Shown: positions 48,282-56,719, counted from the stretch's first letter. The stretch: 56,719 nucleotides of DNA from Lachnospiraceae bacterium (GCA_900752065.1 CAADTT010000062.1:1-56719); one strand, 5' to 3'. Made by a program: numbers and translations. The notes: generated by a model not told the origin, from the sequence alone.

Positions 48282-49937
48282 TTAATAGTAGCAAATCACC
48301 GGCATTCCCGCATAAATGTTTTCATAAATTTCTCTCGCCGCATCAGTAGGAAGATTGATGCATCCGTGGGAACCGCTGTATTTATAAATATTGCCTCCGA
48401 AGCTCCCCCTCCAGTTTGCATCATGAAGGCCGATACCACCGTTAAATGGCATCCAATAGCTCACATGACTCTCATAAGTGTCTCCCGGCGTGTAGCCTCT
48501 GAGCACCGCCGGAGATTTTTTATAATAGATCGCATAAGTTCCGGCAGGCGTACACTTAGAGGAATTTGTGTAGGTTCCGGAAACCACATCGGTAGATACG
48601 ATCTCCTCGCCATCCACATACATCCACAAATGCTGATTTGACAGATCGACCTCCACATAGCTGTCGCCCAGATCACTGTTTTCACGGCTTACTGCTGTCT
48701 GCGCATAAATGGGAATTCTCGTCCGGCGGGTTCCTGTACGCACCCACGAAATCAGCTCCTCTGTTTCCGCTTCTCTGTCGATCAGCCATCCGTATTTGCC
48801 GCCCTTCACTGTCACCGTATCGCCTTCATGCGTGACAAACTCTCTCGCCTTACCGCTGGTATCATACTCCTCCGCCAGATAGTCCACATACAGCGCTACC
48901 TTTTCTTCATCCAGTATAACATTCCCCTGCTCATCACAGGAAAGCCATTTGCTGACGATGCTTCCGTCCAGAATCTCCTGCTCCGCCCCGAATTTATAGA
49001 CAATTCTCGTCTTGGCATACTTGTTCAGGTTCTCAATTTTTTTGTTAAGGAGCCTGTTATCCTCCGTGATCCCGGGCTTCGCATAGCAGCCTTCCGTCTC
49101 CAGGGACACCTCATCCTCATTTTCCGAAATCGCCTCACGAAGCACTTTCAGCAGCTTTTTCTTCTTTACCTTTTTTCCCTGCGTTTCCTTCACCATCTCA
49201 TAGGTTGTGCCGTTAAACTTCATATAGGCATCTGTCGGCGCTTCCTCCACTTTCCTGTTGAAACACTCCAGCCCGTTGACCACCTCTTTCAGAAGTTCTT
49301 CATCAAAAGCCGTGCTGGACGAAAACCGGTATTCATTCTTCTGCCACAGGGAAAGAGGCCACAGATATAGATTCTGCTCCTTCCGGAAATTCTGGATTTC
49401 CCCTCTGGACACATAATGATATCCCATCTGATCCGCCGTGATCGTCTCCTCAATGCCGTCCCGCTCTTCCAGATCAATTTCATATTTCTCTACCATATCT
49501 GCAACCTTCTGCTCTGCCTCTTCCACTGTGTCAAAAGAGGCATCAATGCCATTGATCACGGTATTCGGCAGAAATTTATCCCTCAGATAAACCATTCCAA
49601 CTGCATACGACACCAATAAAATCCCGGCAGCGCTTCCTGCCAGGATCATTCCGACTCTTTTTTTTCGTGAGACAGGTTTCTCCTGTGCTTCTGCTGTTTC
49701 CGTCTTCTGTACTTCCTTCTCCCCTGCCGGTTTTTCTGCAGCTTTCTTTTCCTCTGCCGGTTTTTCTACAGTTTTCTTTTCTTCTGCCGGTTTTTCTTCA
49801 TTCTTTTTTTCCTCCGCTGCCTCAGTCTCCCCTGATGCAGCTTTCGGGTTTTCATTCTTTTCCGTTATCACCTGCGCTACTTTCTTCTGCTGTTTTTTGC
49901 TCTGTTTTTTCTTTGCTTTCCTTTTTCCTTTTCCCAT
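48282..49937 (-). CDS. L,D-transpeptidase (YkuD) with N-terminal Lys/Glu repeats and a membrane anchor
   Basis: 551-residue cell-wall cross-linking enzyme. Order: very basic start (residues 1-20), low-complexity KPAEEKK-type repeats (~45-80; ten residues each, a 30-bp DNA repeat near 49728-49800), membrane anchor (~95-118), two PG_binding_4-like domains (~125-400) and the YkuD domain (~425-551) with HDANWRG and SHGCINLP near 520-530 holding the catalytic Cys. It forms 3-3 cross-links or attaches proteins to peptidoglycan. ATG 49937 has GAGGG six bases upstream; ten extra codons in the longer frame lack support. Repeat copy number may vary between strains. Confidence 0.92.
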   Translation of the reverse strand: MGKGKRKAKKKQSKKQQKKVAQVITEKNENPKAASGETEAAEEKKNEEKPAEEKKTVEKPAEEKKAAEKPAGEKEVQKTETAEAQEKPVSRKKRVGMILAGSAAGILLVSYAVGMVYLRDKFLPNTVINGIDASFDTVEEAEQKVADMVEKYEIDLEERDGIEETITADQMGYHYVSRGEIQNFRKEQNLYLWPLSLWQKNEYRFSSSTAFDEELLKEVVNGLECFNRKVEEAPTDAYMKFNGTTYEMVKETQGKKVKKKKLLKVLREAISENEDEVSLETEGCYAKPGITEDNRLLNKKIENLNKYAKTRIVYKFGAEQEILDGSIVSKWLSCDEQGNVILDEEKVALYVDYLAEEYDTSGKAREFVTHEGDTVTVKGGKYGWLIDREAETEELISWVRTGTRRTRIPIYAQTAVSRENSDLGDSYVEVDLSNQHLWMYVDGEEIVSTDVVSGTYTNSSKCTPAGTYAIYYKKSPAVLRGYTPGDTYESHVSYWMPFNGGIGLHDANWRGSFGGNIYKYSGSHGCINLPTDAAREIYENIYAGMPVICYY

Positions 49938-50046
49938 TTTTTCCCTCTTTCCCATACATTTCCGCATTCATCATAAATAATACCATCATATGCAAAAATG
50001 AGAAAGTCTTTTTTCATTTTCTTCTGCTGTACACATCAGAACTGTC

Positions 50047-50077
50047 GTAATAGTTCAGCTAAAAGCCGAACTATTAC
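50047..50077. repeat. 31-bp palindrome, short form of the gtaa-gttcag element
   Basis: Arms 50047-50060 and 50064-50077 pair with one mismatch around a 3-nt loop. Ends gtaatagttcag/gaactattac resemble those of the 48137-48267 element and both are followed by tcc. No T-run, so probably not a terminator, although it lies 12 bp past the amidase 3' end. Confidence 0.55.
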
Positions 50078-50089
50078 TCCCGTTCATCA

Positions 50090-50986
50090 TTAATTTGTCA
50101 CAAAAGTATTATAACCGAAGCGCCTGAGAACATTCTCTAACTTCACCGCATTATCCAGCATAGCAAATTCTCCCGCCATCACTTTATACAATCCATCTTC
50201 CAAAACTATATATGCAAGAAATCCCTGCTGCTGAAGCTGGGAAAGCAGGACTTCCGCATTCTGCGGTTCCAGAAATGCTCCTGTCTGCACACGGTACGTA
50301 ACATTTCCGCTGTACTCTCCATCCTTCTCCTGCCCGTTTTGTACATCATACACTGCATCTGCTTCCCTGAACCGCCCCTCATACACCGCCTGTCTCTTTT
50401 CTTCCTCCCATGCAGCAGCATTGGTATCCCCGCTCCTCATTTCCTGTGCTGAACCATTCTCTCGAACAGCCTGAAGCAGTCCATCCGCGATTCCCTGGGC
50501 AATATCGTCAAACGCCTCATCAAAAATACGGTTATCTCTTTCATTATTGATAAATCCCGCTTCCACCAGAACGGCTGGCATCCTCGTCCTCCGCAGCACC
50601 GCCAGTCCGGGTCTTTCACTGACGCCGATATTCTGAAAGCCTGCCTCCTCCAGTCCGCTGTTTATATTTTCCGCCATCTGTGCGGGAACGCCGCTGTTCC
50701 GATATACCAGGGATTCTGCACCGCTGTACTGATTAGGCATCGGGCTGGAGTTCCGGTGAATCGAGACAAAATAATCTGCACCTGCATCATTTGCAAGCGC
50801 CGCCTTCTGTGCAGGCGTCTGGTAAACATCCCCGGTCCTGGTATAGACTACCTCCTGCCCGTTGTTCTCCAGTATCTTTCCCACTGCAAGCGCCAGGCGC
50901 AGGTTATCGTCTTTTTCCCGCCGTCCCTGAAAAACCGCCCCAAAATCACTGCCTCCGTGTCCGGCATCTACTACAATTTTTGCCAT
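50090..50986 (-). CDS. N-acetylmuramoyl-L-alanine amidase with SPOR domain
   Basis: 298-residue zinc amidase (Amidase_3) cleaving the muramyl-peptide bond. Zinc ligands in VDAGHGGSDFG (H9), REKDDN (E near 24) and SIHRNSS (H near 76), catalytic Glu in VLVEAGFIN near 142. The C-terminal SPOR domain (~225-298, YRVQTGAFLEPQNAEVLL) binds denuded glycans at septa. No signal peptide, as in the sporulation mother-cell amidase CwlC of Bacillus, so release by lysis or another route is inferred. AAGGA precedes the ATG. Confidence 0.9.
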   Translation of the reverse strand: MAKIVVDAGHGGSDFGAVFQGRREKDDNLRLALAVGKILENNGQEVVYTRTGDVYQTPAQKAALANDAGADYFVSIHRNSSPMPNQYSGAESLVYRNSGVPAQMAENINSGLEEAGFQNIGVSERPGLAVLRRTRMPAVLVEAGFINNERDNRIFDEAFDDIAQGIADGLLQAVRENGSAQEMRSGDTNAAAWEEEKRQAVYEGRFREADAVYDVQNGQEKDGEYSGNVTYRVQTGAFLEPQNAEVLLSQLQQQGFLAYIVLEDGLYKVMAGEFAMLDNAVKLENVLRRFGYNTFVTN

Positions 50987-51103
50987 ATATGATCCTTCTT
51001 ATTTTCTTTACAGCCATTGTATGTTGCCCTTCGCTATAAGGTTCCCGAAAGCTCTCTGCCTTAATTTCCTCCTGTTTTTCGGATGCTCCGATTCAAAAGT
51101 GTT

Positions 51104-53494
51104 TTACAGTTCCGCCGCCTTCTCCGTGCTTCCTTCCTTTTTCTCCTCCAGCTTTCTCTTCAGCCACAGGCGTGCCTTAAAGCATTTCTCCGCAAAGCCT
51201 GTAAATACCCGGAAAAACACCAGTACCATGCAGATCAGCGGAATCAGAAGCATCATCTCCCAGCGGAACACGCTGTAAATTCCAAGAAATCCCGGCACTG
51301 CCAAAACTCCTGCGCAGAAGATGACGATCACCGCTGTACTCAGGATTCCTCTCAGCCAGTTCATCGGCTGACATACCTTCACCACGACCATCATGGAAAC
51401 CGCACCTCCCACCAGCATGTTGAAGGTGGCTGTCATCGTCTCCTCCATTCCCCAGAAACCCGACAGCACCTGAATCACCAGAAGACTTAACACCATCGTC
51501 ACCGCCGAGGGAAGTGCGATCCGCAGTACATGCTGCAGAAACCCGTCCGAATTTACCGACTCTGTATGCTCCAGCGCCAGAATAAAACTCGGAATTCCGA
51601 TAGCCGTCGAACTGATCCAGGAGAGCTGGATCGGGATAAAGGGATAAGCGCGTTCCAGCAAAATAAAGATCACACAGAGCAGCACCGAATAGATCGTCTT
51701 CGTCAGATAAAGCGAGCTGACTCTCTCAATGTTTGTGATGATCGTCCGTCCCTCACTGACAATATTTTTCAGGCAGGCAAAGTTTGAATCCAGCAGAACG
51801 ATATGCGCCACCTGCTTTGCCGCATCGCTTCCCGCCGCCATTGCAATTCCGCAGTCCGCATCCTTTAGTGCAAGCACGTCATTCACGCCGTCTCCTACCA
51901 TGCCGACTACCTTTTTATTTGCCTGATAAGCCTGGACGATCCGCTGCTTCTGCTCCGGCTTCACACGGCCAAATACGGAATACTTCTCCACCTCCCGTCG
52001 GAGCTCTTTAAAGTCCTCCGGCAGTTCATTGGCATCGATGTACCGCTCTCCCCCTTCCAATCCCGCTTTCACAGCGATCTGGGATACTGTCATCGGACTA
52101 TCTCCGGATACGACCTTAATCTCTACATTCTGCTCCCTGAAATACCGGAAGGTATCCATCGCCTCCGGACGGATACAATCAGAAATCACGATCAATGCCT
52201 GCGGGACTACGCCTTCCACCTCTCCGGTGTCCTCATGGATCTCCTCACACCTTCCCAGCAGGAGTACACGCAGACCTTCGGCAGAATAGCTATCCACCCT
52301 CTGCTTCAGCTCTTCGTTTTCTTTATTTAAAAATTCCGGTGCTCCCAGCACATAGCAGCCCTCATTTTCAAAACGGACCGCCCTGTATTTTCTCTCGGAA
52401 GAAAAAGGAATCTTCCCGGATATACGCCAGATCTTCGTCTGTTTAAACCGTTTCATCAAAGCTTTCTGGGTGTTGTTCACATCGTCAAAGGCGAAGGCAA
52501 TCTCATTCATGACCTGCTCGATCCTCTCAGCCGGTTCCTCACCTACGGCCGCAGTCTCCACGACCTCCAGCTCTCCGGTCGTGATCGTTCCCGTTTTATC
52601 AAGACAGAGTACATTTACTCTCGCCAAAGCTTCGATGGCCTCCATCTCCTGAACCAGCGCCCGCTTTTTCGCCAGACGGCCTACCCCCAGAATAAAGGAT
52701 ATACTTGTCAGCAGCACGAGTCCTTCGGGAATCATGCCGATGACACCTGCTACCGTACTTACCAGGCTGTCCGAAAAATTCGCTCCGTCCACATTAATTT
52801 GCGAGCGGTACAGTAAAATCCCCACAGGAATGATCAGTACCCCCAGTACCTTGATGATCCGCTTGATGGTACGCTGCATCTCAGAGGTGGCACGCTTCTT
52901 CGTCCTCGCCTTTTTTGCCAGCTCTACCGCATAATTATCTTCCCCGACATGCTCTACTCTGGCCGTTCCCGTACCTGCCACCAGAAAGCTTCCCGACAAC
53001 AGGCTGTCGCCCGGCTGCTTGCGCACAGGCTTCGATTCACCTGTCAGCATAGACTCATTCACCTCTATACCGTCAGACTCCAGCAAAATACAATCGGTAC
53101 AGACCTGATCTCCGTTCGCCACCTCCAGCAGATCATCCATAACCACTTCGTCGATCGCTATCTCTTCTGACTTCCCGTCACGGATCACCCTCGCTTTCGA
53201 TGCTGTGATGACAGAGAGCTGATCTACCAGCTTTTTCACCTTCAGCTCCTGGATAATACCGATAATAGAGTTTACGATAATGACTCCCATAAAGGTAATA
53301 TTCTTATACTGTCCGGAAATCAGCACCAGAATCCCCAGAAACAGATTCAAAAAGTTGAAATACGTTACCGTATGGGCAATAATGATCTGCTTTTTCGTTT
53401 TAAAAATGTTATGGTCTGTAATATTTACCAGTCCCTGCTCCTTTCTCCGCTCCGCCTCCTGACTGGTTAATCCTTTGTAGCTTCCATCTTCCAT
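51104..53494 (-). CDS. CtpE-like cation-translocating P-type ATPase
   Basis: 796-residue P-type ATPase. TGES near 151 (actuator), membrane motif IPEGLVLLTS near 253-262, phosphorylation site DKTGTIT near 300, GDGVNDVLALKDADCGIAMAAGSDAAKQVA near 533-562, and C-terminal membrane segments. The PEGL motif and the GRLAKKRALVQEMEAIEALARV linker resemble actinobacterial CtpE, linked to Ca2+, so Ca2+ is the best guess. No heavy-metal N-terminal domain. Its own promoter overlaps a palindrome (53550-53572), suggesting repression. Confidence 0.88.
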   Translation of the reverse strand: MEDGSYKGLTSQEAERRKEQGLVNITDHNIFKTKKQIIIAHTVTYFNFLNLFLGILVLISGQYKNITFMGVIIVNSIIGIIQELKVKKLVDQLSVITASKARVIRDGKSEEIAIDEVVMDDLLEVANGDQVCTDCILLESDGIEVNESMLTGESKPVRKQPGDSLLSGSFLVAGTGTARVEHVGEDNYAVELAKKARTKKRATSEMQRTIKRIIKVLGVLIIPVGILLYRSQINVDGANFSDSLVSTVAGVIGMIPEGLVLLTSISFILGVGRLAKKRALVQEMEAIEALARVNVLCLDKTGTITTGELEVVETAAVGEEPAERIEQVMNEIAFAFDDVNNTQKALMKRFKQTKIWRISGKIPFSSERKYRAVRFENEGCYVLGAPEFLNKENEELKQRVDSYSAEGLRVLLLGRCEEIHEDTGEVEGVVPQALIVISDCIRPEAMDTFRYFREQNVEIKVVSGDSPMTVSQIAVKAGLEGGERYIDANELPEDFKELRREVEKYSVFGRVKPEQKQRIVQAYQANKKVVGMVGDGVNDVLALKDADCGIAMAAGSDAAKQVAHIVLLDSNFACLKNIVSEGRTIITNIERVSSLYLTKTIYSVLLCVIFILLERAYPFIPIQLSWISSTAIGIPSFILALEHTESVNSDGFLQHVLRIALPSAVTMVLSLLVIQVLSGFWGMEETMTATFNMLVGGAVSMMVVVKVCQPMNWLRGILSTAVIVIFCAGVLAVPGFLGIYSVFRWEMMLLIPLICMVLVFFRVFTGFAEKCFKARLWLKRKLEEKKEGSTEKAAEL

Positions 53495-53545
53495 AATAGA
53501 TATGCACCTCTTTTTGTCTTTTCGATATATCTTGTATTACCAATC

Positions 53546-53574
53546 AGTATACAAAATCTGGCAAATTTTGTACA
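53546..53574 (-). promoter_or_regulatory. P-type ATPase promoter overlapped by an operator-like palindrome
   Basis: Minus strand TGTACA (53569-53574), 17-bp spacer, TATACT (53546-53551). The 8-bp inverted repeat tacaaaat...attttgta (53550-53557, 53565-53572) spans from -35 to -10. Confidence 0.6.
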
Positions 53575-53665
53575 CCGAATTCCCAAAAAATTAAGAACCT
53601 TCAAGTTTTTTTCCCATTTTCTTTTCTTTTTTTACCTGCCTGCCATTATTTTCTTCATTTTTTTA

Positions 53666-53694
53666 TTTACGAATGAAACATCTTTTGCTATAAT
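53666..53694 (+). promoter_or_regulatory. Promoter of gdhA
   Basis: TTTACG (53666-53671), 17-bp spacer, TATAAT (53689-53694). The mRNA would begin near 53701 and carries a CCCACT/AGTGGG hairpin (53712-53730) close to its 5' end, before AGGAGG. Confidence 0.75.
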
Positions 53695-53755
53695 ATGCAA
53701 GGAAACTTTATCCCACTAAAGCAAAGTGGGCAAATATGTAAGGAGGAAATGAATC

Positions 53756-55090
53756 ATGTCATATGTAGATGAGGTCATTGCAAAAGTAGTTGAGCAGAAT
53801 CCTGCTGAACCGGAATTCCATCAGGCTGTAAAAGAAGTTTTGGAATCTCTGAGAGTCGTAATCGAGGCAAATGAAGAGAAATACAGAAAAGATGCTCTTC
53901 TGGAACGTCTGGTAAATCCGGAAAGACAGTTTAAATTCCGTGTTCCGTGGGTAGATGATAAAGGACAGGTACAGGTAAACACCGGATACCGTGTACAGTT
54001 CAACAGCGCAATCGGACCGTACAAGGGCGGCCTGCGTTTACATCCTTCTGTAAATCTGGGTATCATTAAATTCCTTGGATTCGAGCAGATCTTCAAAAAT
54101 TCCCTGACAGGTCTTCCAATCGGCGGCGGCAAGGGTGGTTCTGACTTTGATCCTAAGGGCAAATCTGACAGAGAGGTTATGGCATTCTGCCAGAGCTTCA
54201 TGACAGAGCTTTGCAAATACATCGGAGCTGATACCGACGTACCTGCTGGAGATATCGGAACAGGCGCAAGAGAGATCGGCTATATGTTCGGACAGTACAA
54301 GAGAATCCGCGGCTTATATGAGGGTGTTCTTACAGGAAAGGGTCTTTCTTACGGCGGATCTCTGGCAAGAACAGAGGCTACCGGATACGGTCTGCTGTAT
54401 CTGACACAGGAAATGCTGAAAATGAATGGCAAGGATATCGCTGGAAAGACGGTATGTATCTCCGGTTCCGGTAACGTAGCGATCTACGCATGCCAGAAGG
54501 CTCAGCAGCTCGGTGCAAAGGTCGTAACCATGAGCGATTCTACCGGATGGATCTACGATGCAGAAGGTATCGATATCGCTGCAATCAAAGAGATCAAAGA
54601 GATCAACCGCGCACGTCTGACCGAATACAAGAATTACAGACCGAACTCCGAGTATCATGAAGGCCGCGGCGTATGGACTGTTAAATGTGACATTGCTCTT
54701 CCGTGTGCTACACAGAACGAGCTGCTTCTGGAGGATGCAAAGGCTCTGGTGGCAAACGGATGCTTTGCAGTAGCCGAGGGCGCTAACATGCCGACCACCA
54801 TCGAAGCTACCGAGTACCTGCAGGCAAACGGACTTCTTTTCGCACCTGGAAAAGCTGCAAATGCAGGCGGTGTGGCTACTTCCGCTCTGGAAATGTCACA
54901 GAACAGCGAGCGTCTGAGCTGGTCCTTCGAAGAGGTTGACGCAAAGCTTCAGAACATTATGATAAATATCTGCCACAACATGGCTGACGCTGCAGAACGC
55001 TACGGCATGGCTGGCAACTATGTAGCCGGTGCAAACATCGCAGGCTTTGAAAAAGTCGTAGATGCTATGAACGCACAGGGTATCGTATAA
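53756..55090 (+). CDS. gdhA: NADP-type glutamate dehydrogenase
   Basis: 444-residue hexameric enzyme (2-oxoglutarate + ammonia to glutamate). GYRVQFNSAIGPYKGGLRLHPSVN near 77-100 with the substrate lysines, IGGGKGGSDFDPKGKSD near 121-137, and the nucleotide motif ISGSGNVAIYA near 236. The length and the YKGGLRLHP/GGGKGG segments match the bacterial NADP(H) group. AAGGAGG before the ATG and codon use look highly expressed. It has its own promoter and terminator. Confidence 0.97.
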   Translation: MSYVDEVIAKVVEQNPAEPEFHQAVKEVLESLRVVIEANEEKYRKDALLERLVNPERQFKFRVPWVDDKGQVQVNTGYRVQFNSAIGPYKGGLRLHPSVNLGIIKFLGFEQIFKNSLTGLPIGGGKGGSDFDPKGKSDREVMAFCQSFMTELCKYIGADTDVPAGDIGTGAREIGYMFGQYKRIRGLYEGVLTGKGLSYGGSLARTEATGYGLLYLTQEMLKMNGKDIAGKTVCISGSGNVAIYACQKAQQLGAKVVTMSDSTGWIYDAEGIDIAAIKEIKEINRARLTEYKNYRPNSEYHEGRGVWTVKCDIALPCATQNELLLEDAKALVANGCFAVAEGANMPTTIEATEYLQANGLLFAPGKAANAGGVATSALEMSQNSERLSWSFEEVDAKLQNIMINICHNMADAAERYGMAGNYVAGANIAGFEKVVDAMNAQGIV

Positions 55091-55106
55091 AAACAGGAGC
55101 CTTCAA

Positions 55107-55137
55107 ATCCCGCAGTCTTGTGGACTGCGGGATTTTT
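55107..55137 (+). terminator. Intrinsic terminator of gdhA
   Basis: Perfect 11-bp stem (55107-55117 with 55123-55133), 5-nt loop, then TTTT. Confidence 0.92.
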
Positions 55138-55148
55138 ATGAACCGGGC

Positions 55149-55177
55149 TTTTCGAAGTCTCTTTTTTATGATATACT
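55149..55177 (+). promoter_or_regulatory. Possible promoter of the uracil/xanthine permease gene
   Basis: TATACT (55172-55177) with a weak TTTTCG (55149-55154) 17 bp before. The leader is under 45 nt, so there is no room for a purine or PRPP riboswitch. Confidence 0.45.
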
Positions 55178-55222
55178 TTCACAGACACAAATTATATTGA
55201 AAATATTTTAAGGAGGTTTACA

Positions 55223-56545
55223 GTGAGCGAGAGAAAAGTTATTCACGTAGAGGACAAGGTACCCTTTAAGCTTCTTGTTCCTCTCAGCATCCAGCACATG
55301 TTTGCCATGTTCGGCGCATCTGTCCTGGTTCCATTCATCTTCGGCATCAACCCTGCCATCGTCCTTTTGACCAATGGTATCGGTACGCTGCTCTTTATCC
55401 TGATCACAAAGGGCAAAGCCCCTGCGTATCTGGGATCAAGCTTCGCATTTCTGGCGCCGGCGGGCATCGTCATCGCCAATTGGGGGTATGAATACGCCCT
55501 GGGAGGCTTCGTAGCCGTCGGTTTCTGCGGCTGTGTTCTGGCACTGATCATTTACAAATTCGGTACAAAATGGATCGATGTTGTACTACCCCCTGCTGCC
55601 ATGGGACCTGTGGTGGCGCTGATCGGTCTTGAGCTTGCGGGAAGCGCTGCTTCCACAGCGGGAATCCTTGCCAAGACAGAATATGTTCTGGATGAGGCAA
55701 GCGGCCTGTATACACAGGTAGCAACCCCCATTGACATTAATTGTGCGATCGTATTTCTGATCACCCTGGGCGTGGCTGTTTTCGGAAATATCCTGTTCCG
55801 CAAATTCCTCGCAGTGATCCCGATCCTGATCGCGATCATCGTGGGATACATATCGGCTGTCATCTTCGGTGTCATCGACATGGCAACCATTCAGGAGGCA
55901 CTGGCAACCCCGTTTTTCACACTTCCGAACTTTATGCTGCCGAAGTTCAGCATGGATGCGATTTTGATTATTCTTCCGGTCATCCTTGTCATCGCTTCGG
56001 AGCATATCGGTCACCAGGTCGTAACCAGTGAGATCGTGGGACGTGATCTTTTAAAAGATCCGGGACTTCACCGTTCCCTGTTTGCGGACAACTTCTCTAC
56101 CATGCTTTCCGGTCTGGTAGGCTCAGTCCCGACAACTACCTACGGAGAAAATATCGGTGTCATGGCCATGACAAAGGTTTACTCCGTGCGCGTCATTGCC
56201 GGAGCGGCCGTGCTGTCTATCCTCTGCTCCTTCATCGGGCCTATGACTGCACTCATCAACACGATTCCCGGTCCTGTCATCGGCGGCATCTCTTTCCTGC
56301 TCTACGGTATGATCGGTACCTCCGGTATTCGTATCATGGTAGACTCTCATGTAGACTACAGCAAGAGCCGGAACCTGACGCTCACCAGCGTAGTGTTCGT
56401 CACCGGACTGTCAGGAGCAGCCGTAAGTTTTGGCAACGTGCAGCTCACCGGTATGGTGCTGGCCTGCATCGTTGGCATGATCCTTTCCCTTCTTTTCTAT
56501 GTTTTTGATAAATACAAGCTGACGAACGACAGGGAGGATTCTTAA
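55223..56545 (+). CDS. uraA: NCS2-family uracil/xanthine permease
   Basis: 440-residue inner-membrane nucleobase-proton symporter with 12-14 hydrophobic segments. UraA marks: PLSIQHMFAMFGASVLVPFIFG near 20-41, AYLGSSFAFLAPAG near 68, the substrate Glu in VIASEHIGHQVVTSEIVGRDL near 255-275, and VPTTTYGENIGVMAMTKVYS near 300. Uracil rather than xanthine is suggested by SEHIGH and TTYGENIG; the distinction is not certain. GTG start with AAGGAGG six bases upstream. Confidence 0.92.
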   Translation: MSERKVIHVEDKVPFKLLVPLSIQHMFAMFGASVLVPFIFGINPAIVLLTNGIGTLLFILITKGKAPAYLGSSFAFLAPAGIVIANWGYEYALGGFVAVGFCGCVLALIIYKFGTKWIDVVLPPAAMGPVVALIGLELAGSAASTAGILAKTEYVLDEASGLYTQVATPIDINCAIVFLITLGVAVFGNILFRKFLAVIPILIAIIVGYISAVIFGVIDMATIQEALATPFFTLPNFMLPKFSMDAILIILPVILVIASEHIGHQVVTSEIVGRDLLKDPGLHRSLFADNFSTMLSGLVGSVPTTTYGENIGVMAMTKVYSVRVIAGAAVLSILCSFIGPMTALINTIPGPVIGGISFLLYGMIGTSGIRIMVDSHVDYSKSRNLTLTSVVFVTGLSGAAVSFGNVQLTGMVLACIVGMILSLLFYVFDKYKLTNDREDS

Positions 56546-56590
56546 CTGCCAAGCATGTGAAAAAGTGATTTTTCTTACATACCTGAACAT

Positions 56591-56621
56591 GCAGAAAGCG
56601 CGCCGATGGCGCGCTTTCTGC
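56591..56621 (+). terminator. Hairpin after the uracil/xanthine permease gene
   Basis: Perfect 14-bp GC-rich stem (56591-56604 with 56608-56621), 3-nt loop, followed by ACAGTTTTG. The T-run is short and already belongs to the 97-bp end repeat. Confidence 0.7.
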
Positions 56622-56622
56622 A

Positions 56623-56719
56623 CAGTTTTGAAAGGTAAAAAAAAATCGCACAAAATGTGCTGATTTCATGTGGATTCCTAAAAGATGGTGTAAAATATAA
56701 GAAAAACTTTTTCGCAGAG
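56623..56719. repeat. Right copy of the 97-bp perfect terminal inverted repeat
   Basis: Exact reverse complement of bases 1-97. It begins two bases after the hairpin of the permease gene and runs to the contig edge. A small frame read from it (MKSAHFVRFFFTF...) also appears, in part, in the left copy and is not a supported gene. Confidence 0.9.

Noticed and set aside
49728..49800. Possible CRISPR-like repeats
   Set aside because: The three 30-bp units are head-to-tail inside a coding frame, with no spacers and no cas genes.
55138..55222. Purine, uracil or PRPP riboswitch before the permease gene
   Set aside because: The predicted leader is shorter than 45 nt, with no room for an aptamer.
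1..56719. Whole window as a transposon or island bounded by terminal inverted repeats
   Set aside because: All genes are core functions with conserved Clostridia order and there is no transposase or integrase; the end repeats are better explained by assembly breaks at a dispersed repeat.

Overview
The window looks like a chromosomal contig from a low- to mid-GC, spore-forming Clostridia, most likely Lachnospiraceae (Mediterraneibacter/Blautia/Dorea-like). This rests on the gene families (spoIIM, two DacF-type carboxypeptidases, RNase Y, PdxST, biotin-dependent Na+ pump), on conserved neighbourhoods (cmk-ispH-rpsA, scpA-scpB-dacF, tyrS-small ORF-alaS-rpsU, recA-recX-rny-spoIIM-xerD, rnr-smpB) and on strong AGGAGG-type ribosome binding sites. 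It is not a phage, plasmid or island: nearly every gene is core or household. No rRNA, tRNA, CRISPR array, transposase or integrase of a mobile element was seen.

Layout. Almost everything from 1 to 53.5 kb is read on the minus strand. 0.1-6.9 kb: smpB, rnr, secG, prfC, a secreted cell-wall-binding-repeat protein and a PF06541 membrane protein. 7-9.1 kb: a plus-strand YprB-like exonuclease runs into a C39-like peptidase. 9.3-13.3 kb: S1 protein, ispH, cmk and a BaiN/HI0933-type flavoprotein. 13.4-18.6 kb: a five-gene biotin-dependent carboxyltransferase/Na+-pump operon. 18.8-25.5 kb: dacF-1 (frameshifted), zinc phospholipase C-like gene, scpB, scpA, metallophosphoesterase, dacF-2, a second PF06541 gene and rpsU. 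25.5-33.1 kb: alaS, an unlisted 50-aa membrane protein gene, tyrS, rnhA, a membrane-bound MutS-like ATPase and DAHP synthase. 33.2-41 kb: sirohaem-type dehydrogenase (plus strand, long structured leader), xerD, spoIIM, rny, recX, recA (tandem promoters, SOS box) and hom. 41-48 kb: a DUF975/PF06541 fusion protein, pdxT, pdxS, lipid kinase, glycosyltransferase, mutY and sfsA. 48-53.5 kb: L,D-transpeptidase, SPOR-domain amidase and a CtpE-like P-type ATPase. 53.7-56.5 kb: gdhA and a uracil/xanthine permease, both plus strand.

The genes serve translation and RNA turnover (smpB, rnr, prfC, rny, rnhA, tRNA synthetases, rpsU), DNA repair and segregation (recA/recX, mutY, xerD, scpAB), cell-wall remodelling and sporulation (two DacF, amidase, L,D-transpeptidase, spoIIM, choline-binding-type repeats), cofactor and amino-acid supply (pdxST, aroF, hom, gdhA, ispH) and sodium bioenergetics.

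The least explained parts are: an exact 97-bp inverted repeat at the two contig ends; several palindromic intergenic elements; a structured leader before the sirohaem gene; three PF06541 proteins of unknown role; a hybrid transcarboxylase/Na+-pump operon; a one-base frameshift in dacF-1; and two plus-strand genes whose 3' ends run 130-210 nt antisense into their neighbours. I did not find a convincing wholly new multi-gene system. All coordinates were read by eye and no similarity search was run.
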